Assembly: GCA_964369665.1 (NCBI GenBank)
Contig: CAYJFS010000001.1
Span: forward strand, 372,001 to 436,000
Direction of reading: 5' to 3'
DNA: 64,000 nt
DNA from: Bilophila sp964369665
GTDB lineage: Bacteria; Desulfobacterota; Desulfovibrionia; Desulfovibrionales; Desulfovibrionaceae
Every line of letters begins with the position of its first letter. Positions within the stretch are counted from its first letter, which is position 1. A program made the translations under genes and the position numbers. Under the pieces are notes generated by a model, which was not told where the DNA came from, made no database searches, and saw only the letters and a list, made by a program, of their open reading frames with translations. Of the stretch, positions 17,561 to 26,702 are shown one piece after another.

Positions 17561-18136
17561 TTGAACAAAATTCAATTATTTCTTTTTTCCAAAGATGGAC
17601 TTGTTACTCTCACAACTTTTATACTTTTTGCAGTTGTTAACTATTACAATACCTATAATACATGGATAAATTTTATAGCAAGAGTTGGAACTCTATCTAT
17701 TTTTATTTATATCTTATGGAGAACTTCAGGGAAAAAAATTCTTCAGTTTCTTTCACAACGCCAAGAAAATATTATAACAGGATTTGATAAACTAAAACAA
17801 CAAAAACAAGCTATTGAAACCCAACTTTTAGATATAGAAAAACTTATGGAAAATATAGATGTAGAAAAAGACACCATTTTTACTGAATATCAAAGTCAAG
17901 CAAATAAATTACAAACATCTATCATTCATGAAACAGAAGAAAGAATTAACTATATCCATAAACAAACTCAACATGCTGTAGATGCTCTTTCAAAAAATAT
18001 TCTTCAACAACTTTATAAAAAGTTAGCAAATGAAATCATTTCTGCTACAGAAATAGAGCTTAAAAAAACTATTGATACAACTAAACATTATGAACTTATT
18101 GATAATGCTCTAAAAAAGGTTACTGCTTTTGACTGA
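17561..18136 (+). CDS. atpF: ATP synthase F0 subunit b
   Basis: Second peripheral-stalk subunit. I choose the TTG at 17561 because CAGAGG lies eight bases upstream; an in-frame start at 17513 would overlap atpX. The product has two hydrophobic N-terminal stretches ('LVTLTTFILFAVVNYY' and 'FIARVGTLSIFIYILW') before 'GKKILQFLSQRQENI' and the long charged stalk helix. Most b subunits have one helix; in Desulfovibrio relatives, as I recall, the first hydrophobic stretch acts like a leader. The gene overlaps atpH by eight bases. Confidence 0.87.
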   Translation: MNKIQLFLFSKDGLVTLTTFILFAVVNYYNTYNTWINFIARVGTLSIFIYILWRTSGKKILQFLSQRQENIITGFDKLKQQKQAIETQLLDIEKLMENIDVEKDTIFTEYQSQANKLQTSIIHETEERINYIHKQTQHAVDALSKNILQQLYKKLANEIISATEIELKKTIDTTKHYELIDNALKKVTAFD

Positions 18137-18680
18137 ACAAATTATTGCTAACAGATATGCCCAAGCATTATTTATGATTGGACAAGAACAAAATATGCAA
18201 ACACTAGAAGCATATTCAAAATCGCTTTTGGCTATTGAAAAAATGCTTACAGGATCTCCTTTACTTCTGAATCTTTTCTCAAACCCTATTATTACACCTT
18301 CTGAAAAACAACAAACTTTAATACAGCTTTTCAAAAAAATTAAAGTAGATCAAAACATTGTATCTTTCTTTATTCTATTAGCAAAAAAAAATCGTCTTCC
18401 ACTTGTTTCAAAAATTACTCATTGCTTTATATCACTTTTTTATAAAGCTAAAAATATCACAGTGTGTAAACTTACAACAGCTATTACACTTGATAAAAAA
18501 AAACAAAAAAAATTTACACTGTTACTTGAAAAACAGACCCATAGACAACTACTAGTTACTTTTATAACTGATCCTGATATACTTGGAGGTCTTATCTTAC
18601 AACTTGGGGACAAAATCCTTGACGTCAGTATACGTAAGCAACTAATACTCCTAAAAGACACAATTAAAAGGGATGAATAA
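18129..18680 (+). CDS. atpH: ATP synthase F1 subunit delta
   Basis: Connects the peripheral stalk to the alpha/beta ring. The 183-residue product has the N-terminal helical domain with 'IANRYAQALFMIGQEQ' and the C-terminal region 'ITDPDILGGLILQLGDKILDVSIRKQL', which is the delta/OSCP signature. The start is a TTG in an overlap with the end of atpF, which fits coupled translation. The stop overlaps the longest atpA frame; with the atpA start I prefer there is a 4-base gap. Confidence 0.94.
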   Translation: MTEQIIANRYAQALFMIGQEQNMQTLEAYSKSLLAIEKMLTGSPLLLNLFSNPIITPSEKQQTLIQLFKKIKVDQNIVSFFILLAKKNRLPLVSKITHCFISLFYKAKNITVCKLTTAITLDKKKQKKFTLLLEKQTHRQLLVTFITDPDILGGLILQLGDKILDVSIRKQLILLKDTIKRDE

Positions 18681-18684
18681 GAAT

Positions 18685-20193
18685 ATGCATATCAACGCAG
18701 ACGAAATCACCTCTATTATAAAAAAACAAATTCAAAGTTATGAACAACGTATAGAAACTGATGAAGTAGGTACTGTACTTTCTGTTGGTGATGGAATTGC
18801 TCGTGTATATGGTATACAGAATGTAATGTCTTTAGAACTTTTAGAGTTTTCAAACAATATACTGGGTATGGTTCTAAACCTTGAAGAAGATAATGTAGGA
18901 GTTGCTATTCTTGGTAAGGACACAGAAATCAAAGAAGGCTCTACAGTTAAAAGAACTGGACGTATTTTTTCCGTCCCTGTTGGAGATGCAGTTATGGGCC
19001 GTGTCCTTGATCCATTAGGTCAACCCCTTGATGGATTAGGCCCAGTTCATGCTACAGAAGAACGCCCTGTAGAAATTAAAGCACCTGGAATTATTAGCCG
19101 TAAAAGTATCCATGAACCTATGGTTACAGGTATTAAAGCTATTGACTCCATGACACCTATTGGCCGTGGACAACGTGAGCTTATTATCGGTGATAGGCAA
19201 ACTGGAAAAACAGCTATCTGTATTGATGCTATACTTGCTCAAAAAAACTCTGGTGTCCTCTGTTTTTATGTAGCAATAGGTCAAAAACTTTCAACCGTTG
19301 CGCTGGTTGCAGACATATTACGCAAGCATGGAGCTATGGAATACACGACAATTATCTCTGCAACAGCATCTGAACCTGCACCACTACAATACATTTCAGC
19401 CTATGCTGGCTGTACTATGGCTGAATATTACAGAGACAAAGGAAAACATGCCCTTATTATTTACGATGATTTATCTAAGCAGGCTGTAGCCTATAGACAG
19501 ATGTCTCTTTTACTACGTCGTCCACCTGGACGTGAGGCTTTCCCAGGTGATGTCTTTTATCTTCATTCACGTTTGCTTGAACGTGCAGCAAAACTTAGTG
19601 ACGAAAAAGGTGGTGGCTCATTAACGGCTCTTCCTATAATAGAAACACAAGCTGGAGATGTCTCTGCCTATATACCAACAAATGTTATTTCTATTACAGA
19701 TGGCCAAGTATACTTAGAACCTAATTTGTTCAATGCAGGCATACGACCAGCTATAAATGTTGGACTGTCTGTTTCTCGTGTTGGTGGTGCTGCACAAATA
19801 AAAGCTATGAAACAAGTTTCTGGTACTATGCGTTTAGACCTTGCTCAATATAGAGAATTAGCTGCTTTTGCACAGTTTAGCTCAGATTTAGATACTGCTA
19901 CAAAGGAAAAACTTGAACGTGGATCACGTATTGTAGAACTTCTGAAACAACCACAGTATCATCCTATGAGTACAGAGCAACAGGTGGCAGTGATGTTTGC
20001 AGTGACACGTGGATTTATGGACGATATAACTATTGAAAATATACAATCTTTTGAAAAAGATTTTCTTACATATCTTCAAAATACTAAAAAAGATATCCTC
20101 ATGGATATTTCAACACGTATGGAGATTGATAAAGATCTTGAAGAACGACTTACCTCAGCAATTATAGAATGTAAAAAAGAATATAATAATTGA
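18685..20193 (+). CDS. atpA: ATP synthase F1 subunit alpha
   Basis: Non-catalytic nucleotide-binding subunit of the F1 hexamer. The start at the second ATG (18685) gives 502 residues, the standard length, and begins 'MHINADEITSIIKKQI', which aligns with the common 'MQIKAEEIS' start; AAGGG lies about ten bases upstream. An ATG at 18673 would add four residues. Walker A is 'GDRQTGKT', and the signature 'PAINVGLSVSRVGGAAQ' is present. It sits third from the F0 b gene and 12 bases before atpG. Confidence 0.97.
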   Translation: MHINADEITSIIKKQIQSYEQRIETDEVGTVLSVGDGIARVYGIQNVMSLELLEFSNNILGMVLNLEEDNVGVAILGKDTEIKEGSTVKRTGRIFSVPVGDAVMGRVLDPLGQPLDGLGPVHATEERPVEIKAPGIISRKSIHEPMVTGIKAIDSMTPIGRGQRELIIGDRQTGKTAICIDAILAQKNSGVLCFYVAIGQKLSTVALVADILRKHGAMEYTTIISATASEPAPLQYISAYAGCTMAEYYRDKGKHALIIYDDLSKQAVAYRQMSLLLRRPPGREAFPGDVFYLHSRLLERAAKLSDEKGGGSLTALPIIETQAGDVSAYIPTNVISITDGQVYLEPNLFNAGIRPAINVGLSVSRVGGAAQIKAMKQVSGTMRLDLAQYRELAAFAQFSSDLDTATKEKLERGSRIVELLKQPQYHPMSTEQQVAVMFAVTRGFMDDITIENIQSFEKDFLTYLQNTKKDILMDISTRMEIDKDLEERLTSAIIECKKEYNN

Positions 20194-20205
20194 TAGAGTT
20201 AAACT

Positions 20206-21090
20206 ATGCCATCACTAAAAAACGTAAAAAATAAAATTACTGGTATCCGAAAAACTAAACAAATAACAAAAGCTATGGGTATGGTTGCATCCGCAAAATT
20301 ACGTGGAGCCCAAACACAAATAGAGCAATTTTTGCATTATGCAGAAAAATTTCAAGACGTTATCTATGATCTAGCAACACAAAAAGATGAAACATCACAT
20401 ATTTTACTTGAAAGTAGAAAAAAACCTGCTTCTGCCACTATTATTCTTATAACTTCTGATCGTGGACTATGTGGTGCATTTAATATACTTCTTATTACAA
20501 AAGCTATAAAATTAGCAGAACAAAAAACATCAGAAGGTTTATCTGTCAATTTTATTTGTATTGGTAAAAAAGGCTATGATGCTATAAAAAAATCAGACTA
20601 TACTCTTAATCCAGATTATAACAATACTACAGATAAAAATTTTATACTGGCATCTCAAATATGTAAAAATGTCTTATACCAATATACAAACTATACTACA
20701 GACGAAGTATATATTATCTATAGCCAATTTTTTAGTATTGCTAAACAAACTGCAGTAAGCTCAATGCTCTTACCTATTCGCCAAACAGATTTCAATAATC
20801 ATGCACAAAAAACTATACAAGAAACAGTCTATAAAGAGTATATTTATGAGCCAAGCCCATCTATTCTGTTAGCAAAATTATTACCCCAATTTATAACAGT
20901 ACAAATATACCGTGGATTCTTAGATACAACAGCAAGTGAACATGCTGCTAGAATGAGTGCTATGGACAATGCCACAAGAAACAGCGATGAAATTGTTGGA
21001 AAACTTACTCGACTCTTTAATAAAACACGCCAAGCCTCTATAACAAGTGAACTTATCGACATTGTTAGTGGTGCAGAAGCATTAAAATAA
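20206..21090 (+). CDS. atpG: ATP synthase F1 subunit gamma
   Basis: Central rotor shaft of F1. The 294 residues begin 'MPSLKNVKNKITGIRKTKQI', typical for gamma, and the C-terminal helix carries 'SEHAARMSAMDNATRNSDE', the family signature. The middle Rossmann-like domain includes 'SDRGLCGAFN'. Located between alpha and beta as usual, with a GGAG ribosome site in the gap before atpD. Confidence 0.97.
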   Translation: MPSLKNVKNKITGIRKTKQITKAMGMVASAKLRGAQTQIEQFLHYAEKFQDVIYDLATQKDETSHILLESRKKPASATIILITSDRGLCGAFNILLITKAIKLAEQKTSEGLSVNFICIGKKGYDAIKKSDYTLNPDYNNTTDKNFILASQICKNVLYQYTNYTTDEVYIIYSQFFSIAKQTAVSSMLLPIRQTDFNNHAQKTIQETVYKEYIYEPSPSILLAKLLPQFITVQIYRGFLDTTASEHAARMSAMDNATRNSDEIVGKLTRLFNKTRQASITSELIDIVSGAEALK

Positions 21091-21115
21091 AAATAAAGGA
21101 GCACCTCATCATATT

Positions 21116-22531
21116 ATGGATAAAAATATTGGTAAAATAGTTCAAGTTATTGGTGCTGTAGTTGACGTAAGTTTTGCTGAAGGTCAACTTCCCAACATTC
21201 TTAATGCCTTACTTATTAAGAATACAAACAACGTTAATGCACCAGAACTTATTTGTGAAGTAGCTCAACATCTTGGTAATAATATTGTTCGTACTATTGC
21301 TATGGATGCAACAGAAGGTCTTGTTCGAGGTATGGAAGTTACAGATACAGGAAAACCTATTTTAGCTCCTGTTGGCCCTGCTTCTCTTGGACGAATCATG
21401 AATGTTGTTGGAAAACCTATTGATGAAATGGGATCTATACAAACAAAAAAATACTTACCTATTCATAGAGACCCCCCATCTTTTACAGAACAAAGCACAA
21501 ATGTTGAACTTTTAGAAACAGGTATTAAAGTTGTAGATCTACTAGTACCATTCCCAAAAGGAGGTAAGATGGGCCTTTTTGGTGGTGCTGGTGTTGGAAA
21601 AACTGTCATTTTAATGGAAATGATTAACAATATTGCTAAGCAACATGGTGGTATATCTGTTTTTGCAGGTGTAGGAGAACGTACAAGAGAAGGTAATGAT
21701 CTTTATCATGAAATGAAAGAAGCAGGTGTTCTTGAAAAAGCAGTTCTTGTATATGGCCAAATGAATGAACCACCAGGTGCACGTTCTCGTGTTGCATTAA
21801 CAGCATTAACCTGTGCTGAGTACTTTCGTGATGAAGAAAATCAAGATGTCTTACTTTTTATCGATAACATTTTTCGCTTTACTCAAGCAGGTTCAGAGGT
21901 CTCTGCATTACTTGGGCGTATGCCATCTGCTGTCGGCTATCAACCAACCTTAGGAACAGATTTAGGTGCTCTTGAAGAACGCATTACATCTACAACAAAA
22001 GGCTCTATTACCTCTGTACAAGCTGTATATGTACCTGCTGATGATCTTACAGATCCAGCTCCTGCGACAACCTTTTCTCATTTGGATGGAACACTTGTTT
22101 TATCAAGGCAAATAGCAGAACTTGGAATCTATCCTGCAGTTGATCCTCTTGATTCAACATCACGTATTCTTGATCCAAATATCGTTGGTGAAGATCATTA
22201 TTCAGTAGCACGTGGTGTACAACAAGTACTCCAAAAATATAAAGAACTTCAAGATATTATTGCTATCCTTGGCATGGATGAGCTTTCTGATGAAGACAAA
22301 CTTACTGTCAGTCGTGCAAGACGTATCCAGCGCTTTTTATCACAACCTTTCCATGTAGCAGAAACATTTACTGGTACACCTGGTGTTTATGTCAAACTTG
22401 AAGATACTATTAAAGCCTTTAAAGGTATTCTTTCAGGAGAATATGATCATCTTTCTGAAAGTGATTTCTATATGGTTGGGAGTATTGAATCTGCCATATC
22501 TAAATATGATAAACGCCAAAAACTTGATTAG
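21116..22531 (+). CDS. atpD: ATP synthase F1 subunit beta (catalytic)
   Basis: Catalytic subunit that makes ATP from ADP and phosphate. Walker A is 'GGAGVGKT', the catalytic 'GERTREGNDLYHEM' segment follows, Walker B is 'VLLFIDNIFRF', and the signature 'PAVDPLDSTSRIL' is present. The 471 residues match the family. AAAGGAG precedes the ATG at 21116. The next gene, atpC, starts 11 bases after the stop. Confidence 0.98.
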   Translation: MDKNIGKIVQVIGAVVDVSFAEGQLPNILNALLIKNTNNVNAPELICEVAQHLGNNIVRTIAMDATEGLVRGMEVTDTGKPILAPVGPASLGRIMNVVGKPIDEMGSIQTKKYLPIHRDPPSFTEQSTNVELLETGIKVVDLLVPFPKGGKMGLFGGAGVGKTVILMEMINNIAKQHGGISVFAGVGERTREGNDLYHEMKEAGVLEKAVLVYGQMNEPPGARSRVALTALTCAEYFRDEENQDVLLFIDNIFRFTQAGSEVSALLGRMPSAVGYQPTLGTDLGALEERITSTTKGSITSVQAVYVPADDLTDPAPATTFSHLDGTLVLSRQIAELGIYPAVDPLDSTSRILDPNIVGEDHYSVARGVQQVLQKYKELQDIIAILGMDELSDEDKLTVSRARRIQRFLSQPFHVAETFTGTPGVYVKLEDTIKAFKGILSGEYDHLSESDFYMVGSIESAISKYDKRQKLD

Positions 22532-22542
22532 GAGATAACTAC

Positions 22543-22956
22543 ATGGAATCACAAATCCATCTTGAAATTGTTACCCCTAATGGAACCATTGTTAATGAGA
22601 ATGTAGACTACATAGGACTACCTGGTAATTCTGGCGAACTAGGTATTCTTCCACACCATATTCCTTTACTTTCAATTCTTACTATTGGCAAAGTTTATTA
22701 TAAAAAAAATGATCTCATACAAAACTTTTTTGTTTCTGGAGGCTTTGTTGATATATCTGAAAACCATGCAGTAATTCTTACTGAAGCTGCAGAACATGCA
22801 AAGAATATTGATATTGCTCGTGCACAAGAAGCACAAAAACGTGCCGAAGAGCGTATTTCTAAACATACTGAACAAGTTGACATGAACCGAGCAAAAATAG
22901 CTCTGGAAAGAGCAGTTACTCGTTTAAATATAGCACAAACACCTAATCTACTTTAA
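22543..22956 (+). CDS. atpC: ATP synthase F1 subunit epsilon
   Basis: Small regulatory rotor subunit that couples F1 to the c ring and inhibits ATP hydrolysis. The N-terminal beta sandwich shows 'LEIVTPNGTIVNENVDYIGLPG' (residues 6-27, interrupted here for length) and 'GELGILPHHIPLLS'; the C-terminal helical hairpin is Ala- and Arg-rich. Length 137 is typical. It is the last gene of the F1 operon; the 128 AT-rich bases after it show no clear terminator hairpin. Confidence 0.95.
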   Translation: MESQIHLEIVTPNGTIVNENVDYIGLPGNSGELGILPHHIPLLSILTIGKVYYKKNDLIQNFFVSGGFVDISENHAVILTEAAEHAKNIDIARAQEAQKRAEERISKHTEQVDMNRAKIALERAVTRLNIAQTPNLL

Positions 22957-23084
22957 TTCTATACTACTTTAAACGCTCATAGATTAGCCGTGCATTTAGT
23001 AAATATATCATTATCATGACAAATAATCTAAAAAACGATATCTTATAAATATTCATAGATAATTTAATAAAACTTTTACTAAAA

Positions 23085-24551
23085 ATGTCTGAAATATTAA
23101 CTGTACGGCAACTAACAAACAAAATTAAAAACACTATTGAAAAAACTTTTCCTTATGTCTGGGTAAAGGGAGAAGTTACAAACTGCTCCAGACCTAGCTC
23201 TGGGCATGTATATTTCTCTCTTAGTGATCAAGACGCCTTTTTACACTGTGTTTGGTTCAAAAGAAATCAAAGAAATAAAGAAAACTTTGACCCTCTTACA
23301 GGAGAAGTTTTTGAAGATGGACCACGCCAATGTTTCTCACAAACAATGACGAATGGCCAACATGTTCTTTGTGCTGGAACACTAAGTCTTTACCCACCAC
23401 ATGGAAGCTACCAACTACTTATAGACTTTGTGCAACTTGAAGGTACAGGTACATCATACCTTGCCTTTGAACAACTAAAAAACAAATTACAACAACAAGG
23501 CTATTTTGATTTATCAAGAAAACGTAATATTCCTAAAAACCCTAAAAATATTGCTGTCATTACAGCACCTACTGGTGCAGCTATTCAAGATTTTATACGC
23601 TTATCAAAAGACCAGGGTATCAAAAGCTCTATTTGCATTTATCCTGTTACTGTCCAAGGAGATAATGCACCATTATCTATCATTAATGCTATAAAGCTCA
23701 TTAATGCATCAAAATGGGCTGATGTTATTGTTATTATCCGTGGTGGTGGTGCATATCAAGATCTTATGGCCTTTAACAATGAACAAGTTGTAGATGCTGT
23801 TTTTACATCTCAAAAACCTATAGTAGCTGGCATTGGTCATGAATCCGATGTGACATTGGTAGATATGACTGCAGACCTCAGAGCTGCAACACCAAGTCAT
23901 GCAGCACAATTACTATGGACAGAAAAACTACAAACTTTTCAACAAATAGATACTCTTGAAATAAAGCTTACAAAACATATCCAAATGCATCTTCATTATA
24001 AAAAACAATACATGAATGCATTATTTCAAATGCTTTACTGGTACTCCCCTAAAAAATACCTTGAACACACAAAACTATATCTTACAGATCTTCAAAAACA
24101 ACTTTCTTTTTTAATATGCCACTTACTTAAAATAAAAAATACTTTATATACACATTGTACCTATATTCTTTCACAAAAAACACTGATTAAAGCATGTACT
24201 CGTTATAAACCATTACTACAATATTTATGTCAAAAAGCCTTTAATATTCTAGAGACATCTATACAACAAAAAAGACAATCTATTGAATACATAGAACGCT
24301 ATCTTTCACAAAAATTTTTATACTATTACCAACAAAAAATGTATCAATATAAAAAAATACATTTTTCTTTAATAGCCATTAATCCAACACTCCCAATCCA
24401 AAGAGGCTATGCTCTTGTCTATCTTGCTAATGGAAAAATTCTTCGATCTGTAAAAGAAGCAGCAGAAAAAACAAACTTAACACTCCATGTTGCAGACGGG
24501 AAAATACCTGTAACTGTTACATCAAAAAAACTACATATCAAAAATACATAA
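23085..24551 (+). CDS. xseA: Exodeoxyribonuclease VII large subunit
   Basis: Large subunit of the single-strand-specific exonuclease that works in repair. An N-terminal OB fold (about 1-100, 'LTVRQLTNKIKNTIEK', 'VWVKGEVTNCSRPSSGHVYF') is followed by the catalytic domain with 'VITAPTGAAIQDF', 'IIRGGGAYQDLMAFN' and 'IGHESDVTLVDM', then a long helical region and a C-terminal segment 'QRGYALVYLANGKIL'. Length 488 is slightly above usual owing to the helical region. It is in one operon with the M23 gene and the small subunit xseB. Confidence 0.95.
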   Translation: MSEILTVRQLTNKIKNTIEKTFPYVWVKGEVTNCSRPSSGHVYFSLSDQDAFLHCVWFKRNQRNKENFDPLTGEVFEDGPRQCFSQTMTNGQHVLCAGTLSLYPPHGSYQLLIDFVQLEGTGTSYLAFEQLKNKLQQQGYFDLSRKRNIPKNPKNIAVITAPTGAAIQDFIRLSKDQGIKSSICIYPVTVQGDNAPLSIINAIKLINASKWADVIVIIRGGGAYQDLMAFNNEQVVDAVFTSQKPIVAGIGHESDVTLVDMTADLRAATPSHAAQLLWTEKLQTFQQIDTLEIKLTKHIQMHLHYKKQYMNALFQMLYWYSPKKYLEHTKLYLTDLQKQLSFLICHLLKIKNTLYTHCTYILSQKTLIKACTRYKPLLQYLCQKAFNILETSIQQKRQSIEYIERYLSQKFLYYYQQKMYQYKKIHFSLIAINPTLPIQRGYALVYLANGKILRSVKEAAEKTNLTLHVADGKIPVTVTSKKLHIKNT

Positions 24552-24552
24552 A

Positions 24553-25434
24553 ATGAACACCACAAAGTTATACATATATAAACACCTATATCTCATAGTA
24601 AGTATTGTTTTTCTTATACATAGCACAGCTCTAGCTTCAAATTTTACAATTAAAGCACCACAAAAAGCTCAACAAGGCAATGCTATTTTAGTTGCAGCTA
24701 TCTCTAAAACACCTGAATCTAATGCTACTTTTTTTTGGTTAAAAAAAAAATTAACTATTCCATTTAAAAAATCTGGTTCTTTATGGAAAGCTCAAACACT
24801 ACTTCCAGTACCTCTTGATGCTATAGGCGATAAAATGCTTATAGTACAAACACAAAAATATTCTAAACAATTAAAAGTTTCTATAGACAAAGTCTGTTGG
24901 CCAGTACAAAATATTACTATGACAAAAAAGAAAAAAAAATATATCCCTCAAACTTCTCATTCAAAAAACATAGAAAAAAGAATATTAGAAGAGCAAGAAC
25001 TCATAACAAAAAAGCTTTCAAATATTTCTTGTATCCAATATTGGGATAAGCATTTTATAAGGCCAGTACCTGGTATTATTACAAGCCAATTTGGAGGAAA
25101 ACGATTCTTTAATGGAAAACAATGCTCATACCACACAGGTGTTGATTTACGAGCTGCTATAGGAACACCTATTAAAGCTGCAGCTTCAGGGAAAGTTATT
25201 CTTTCACAGGATTTATATTATGCTGGAAAAACAATTTTTATTGATCATGGACAAGGCATTTTTACTATTTATTGCCATATGTCACAACGTAATGCTAAAG
25301 TTGGAGATCTTATTACAGCTGGACAAAAAATTGGCCTTTCAGGCTCTACAGGAAGATCTACAGGTCCACATCTACATTTTGGCTTAAAAATTCTTGGCTA
25401 TTACCTTGATCCAATGTCGCTCTTCCCTCAATAA
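24553..25434 (+). CDS. M23-family murein endopeptidase (LytM domain), exported
   Basis: A zinc peptidase that cuts peptide crosslinks in peptidoglycan, or a regulator of such enzymes. A signal peptide ends near 'STALASNF' (residues 24-31). After a beta-rich N-terminal region and a Lys-rich linker, the LytM domain (about 170-293) has all metal ligands and catalytic histidines: H194 and D198 in 'HTGVD', H242, and H273-x-H275 in 'GPHLHF'. The domain therefore looks active. It is wedged between xseA (two bases upstream) and xseB, a mixed arrangement common in this lineage. Confidence 0.9.
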   Translation: MNTTKLYIYKHLYLIVSIVFLIHSTALASNFTIKAPQKAQQGNAILVAAISKTPESNATFFWLKKKLTIPFKKSGSLWKAQTLLPVPLDAIGDKMLIVQTQKYSKQLKVSIDKVCWPVQNITMTKKKKKYIPQTSHSKNIEKRILEEQELITKKLSNISCIQYWDKHFIRPVPGIITSQFGGKRFFNGKQCSYHTGVDLRAAIGTPIKAAASGKVILSQDLYYAGKTIFIDHGQGIFTIYCHMSQRNAKVGDLITAGQKIGLSGSTGRSTGPHLHFGLKILGYYLDPMSLFPQ

Positions 25435-25447
25435 AAGGTACACACTA

Positions 25448-25699
25448 ATGACTGCAAAAAAACACAATCCTAGCTTTGAAGAACGGTTACAACGACTTCA
25501 AGATATTGTTTCTGCATTGGAAAATACAGAACTGCCTTTAGAGCAAGGTATCCAACTTTATAAAGAAGGTATCTTTCTATCTAAAACATGTAGAGAAGAG
25601 TTAGAGAAAGCACAGCATGAAATTACAATTTTAACAGAAGAACATACATTTGAACCTTTTGAAATTTCAGAAAGTACTTACAACGAGGATATTGAATGA
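25448..25699 (+). CDS. xseB: Exodeoxyribonuclease VII small subunit
   Basis: Small helical partner of XseA. I start at the ATG at 25448, giving 83 residues beginning 'MTAKKHNPSFEERLQRLQ', because AAAGGT lies upstream and the family motif 'SFEERLQRLQDIVSALE' begins here; a longer in-frame start at 25394 lies inside the peptidase gene. The sequence 'LPLEQGIQLYKEG' is the second conserved helix. The stop overlaps the ispA start (ATGA), the classic xseB-ispA-dxs arrangement. Confidence 0.94.
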   Translation: MTAKKHNPSFEERLQRLQDIVSALENTELPLEQGIQLYKEGIFLSKTCREELEKAQHEITILTEEHTFEPFEISESTYNEDIE

Positions 25700-26592
25700 A
25701 TTTTAATGAAAAAGACTTTCTACCTATATTCAATCAACGTAAAGAACTTATTGAAGCATATCTCAAAACGTGTTTCATACAAGCAAGTATCCCCCAAAAG
25801 CTTAAAGATGCTATGAACTATAGTCTCCTTGCTGGAGGCAAACGGTTAAGACCAATCATTTGTCTCTCTACCGCATCTATGTTTGGTATCCAAGAACAAA
25901 CTATATTACCTTTTGCTGCAGGGATTGAAATGATTCATACATACTCTCTGATCCATGATGATCTTCCAGCAATGGATGATGATGATCTTCGTAGAGGTAA
26001 ACCCACCTGCCATAAAGCATTTAATGAAGCAACAGCAATCCTTGCAGGCGATGCACTTCTTACAGATGCATTTGTGTTTATGTGCTCAACCATTCAACAT
26101 ATTTCTTCTGAAAACCTTCTCTCTGCAATATGTGAACTAGCATTAGCATCTGGGAGTAGTGGCATGGTTGGAGGCCAAATATTGGATATTGAAAACACAA
26201 AAACAACTTCTATTGATGCTTTGCACGAAATACATATGTACAAAACAAGTATGCTCTTTCAAGCAGCCTGTAGTAGTGGAGCCATTCTTGCTGGTGCAGA
26301 TACCTATAAAATAGAATCGTTACGTAATTATGGAACAGCATTAGGTACAGCCTTTCAAATCGTTGATGACTTATTAGATGATACAAAAAGTACAGAAGAA
26401 CTAGGAAAAACAGCTGGCAGTGATAGAAAAAAAGGAAAAATGACATACCCAACTCTTCTAAGTTATGAAAAAAGTAAAGAACTTGCAAAAAAAGAGATTA
26501 CTTTAGCGATAAAAAATCTTACCATGTTTCATGGGGAAGAAGTAAATTTTCTTCATGGATTAGCTTTATGGATCCTTTCTAAAATAGAATAA
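25696..26592 (+). CDS. ispA: (2E,6E)-Farnesyl diphosphate synthase
   Basis: Condenses IPP with DMAPP and GPP to make farnesyl diphosphate, the primer for UppS and for quinone side chains. The first Asp-rich motif spans about residues 88-97 (DDLPAMDDDD) followed by 'LRRGKPTCH', and the second is 'DDLLDDTKS' near 222. Length 298 is typical. It overlaps xseB by four bases and is followed after 110 bases by dxs, an order shared with many proteobacteria. Confidence 0.95.
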   Translation: MNFNEKDFLPIFNQRKELIEAYLKTCFIQASIPQKLKDAMNYSLLAGGKRLRPIICLSTASMFGIQEQTILPFAAGIEMIHTYSLIHDDLPAMDDDDLRRGKPTCHKAFNEATAILAGDALLTDAFVFMCSTIQHISSENLLSAICELALASGSSGMVGGQILDIENTKTTSIDALHEIHMYKTSMLFQAACSSGAILAGADTYKIESLRNYGTALGTAFQIVDDLLDDTKSTEELGKTAGSDRKKGKMTYPTLLSYEKSKELAKKEITLAIKNLTMFHGEEVNFLHGLALWILSKIE

Positions 26593-26702
26593 TTTCTTCT
26601 TCATTTATTGCTAATCATACTATATCCTATTACTATCCTATAAAATATATCATCTTCTTTAAGACAAAATTAAAAGTATTTAATAGTAAATAAAGGTATT
26701 TC

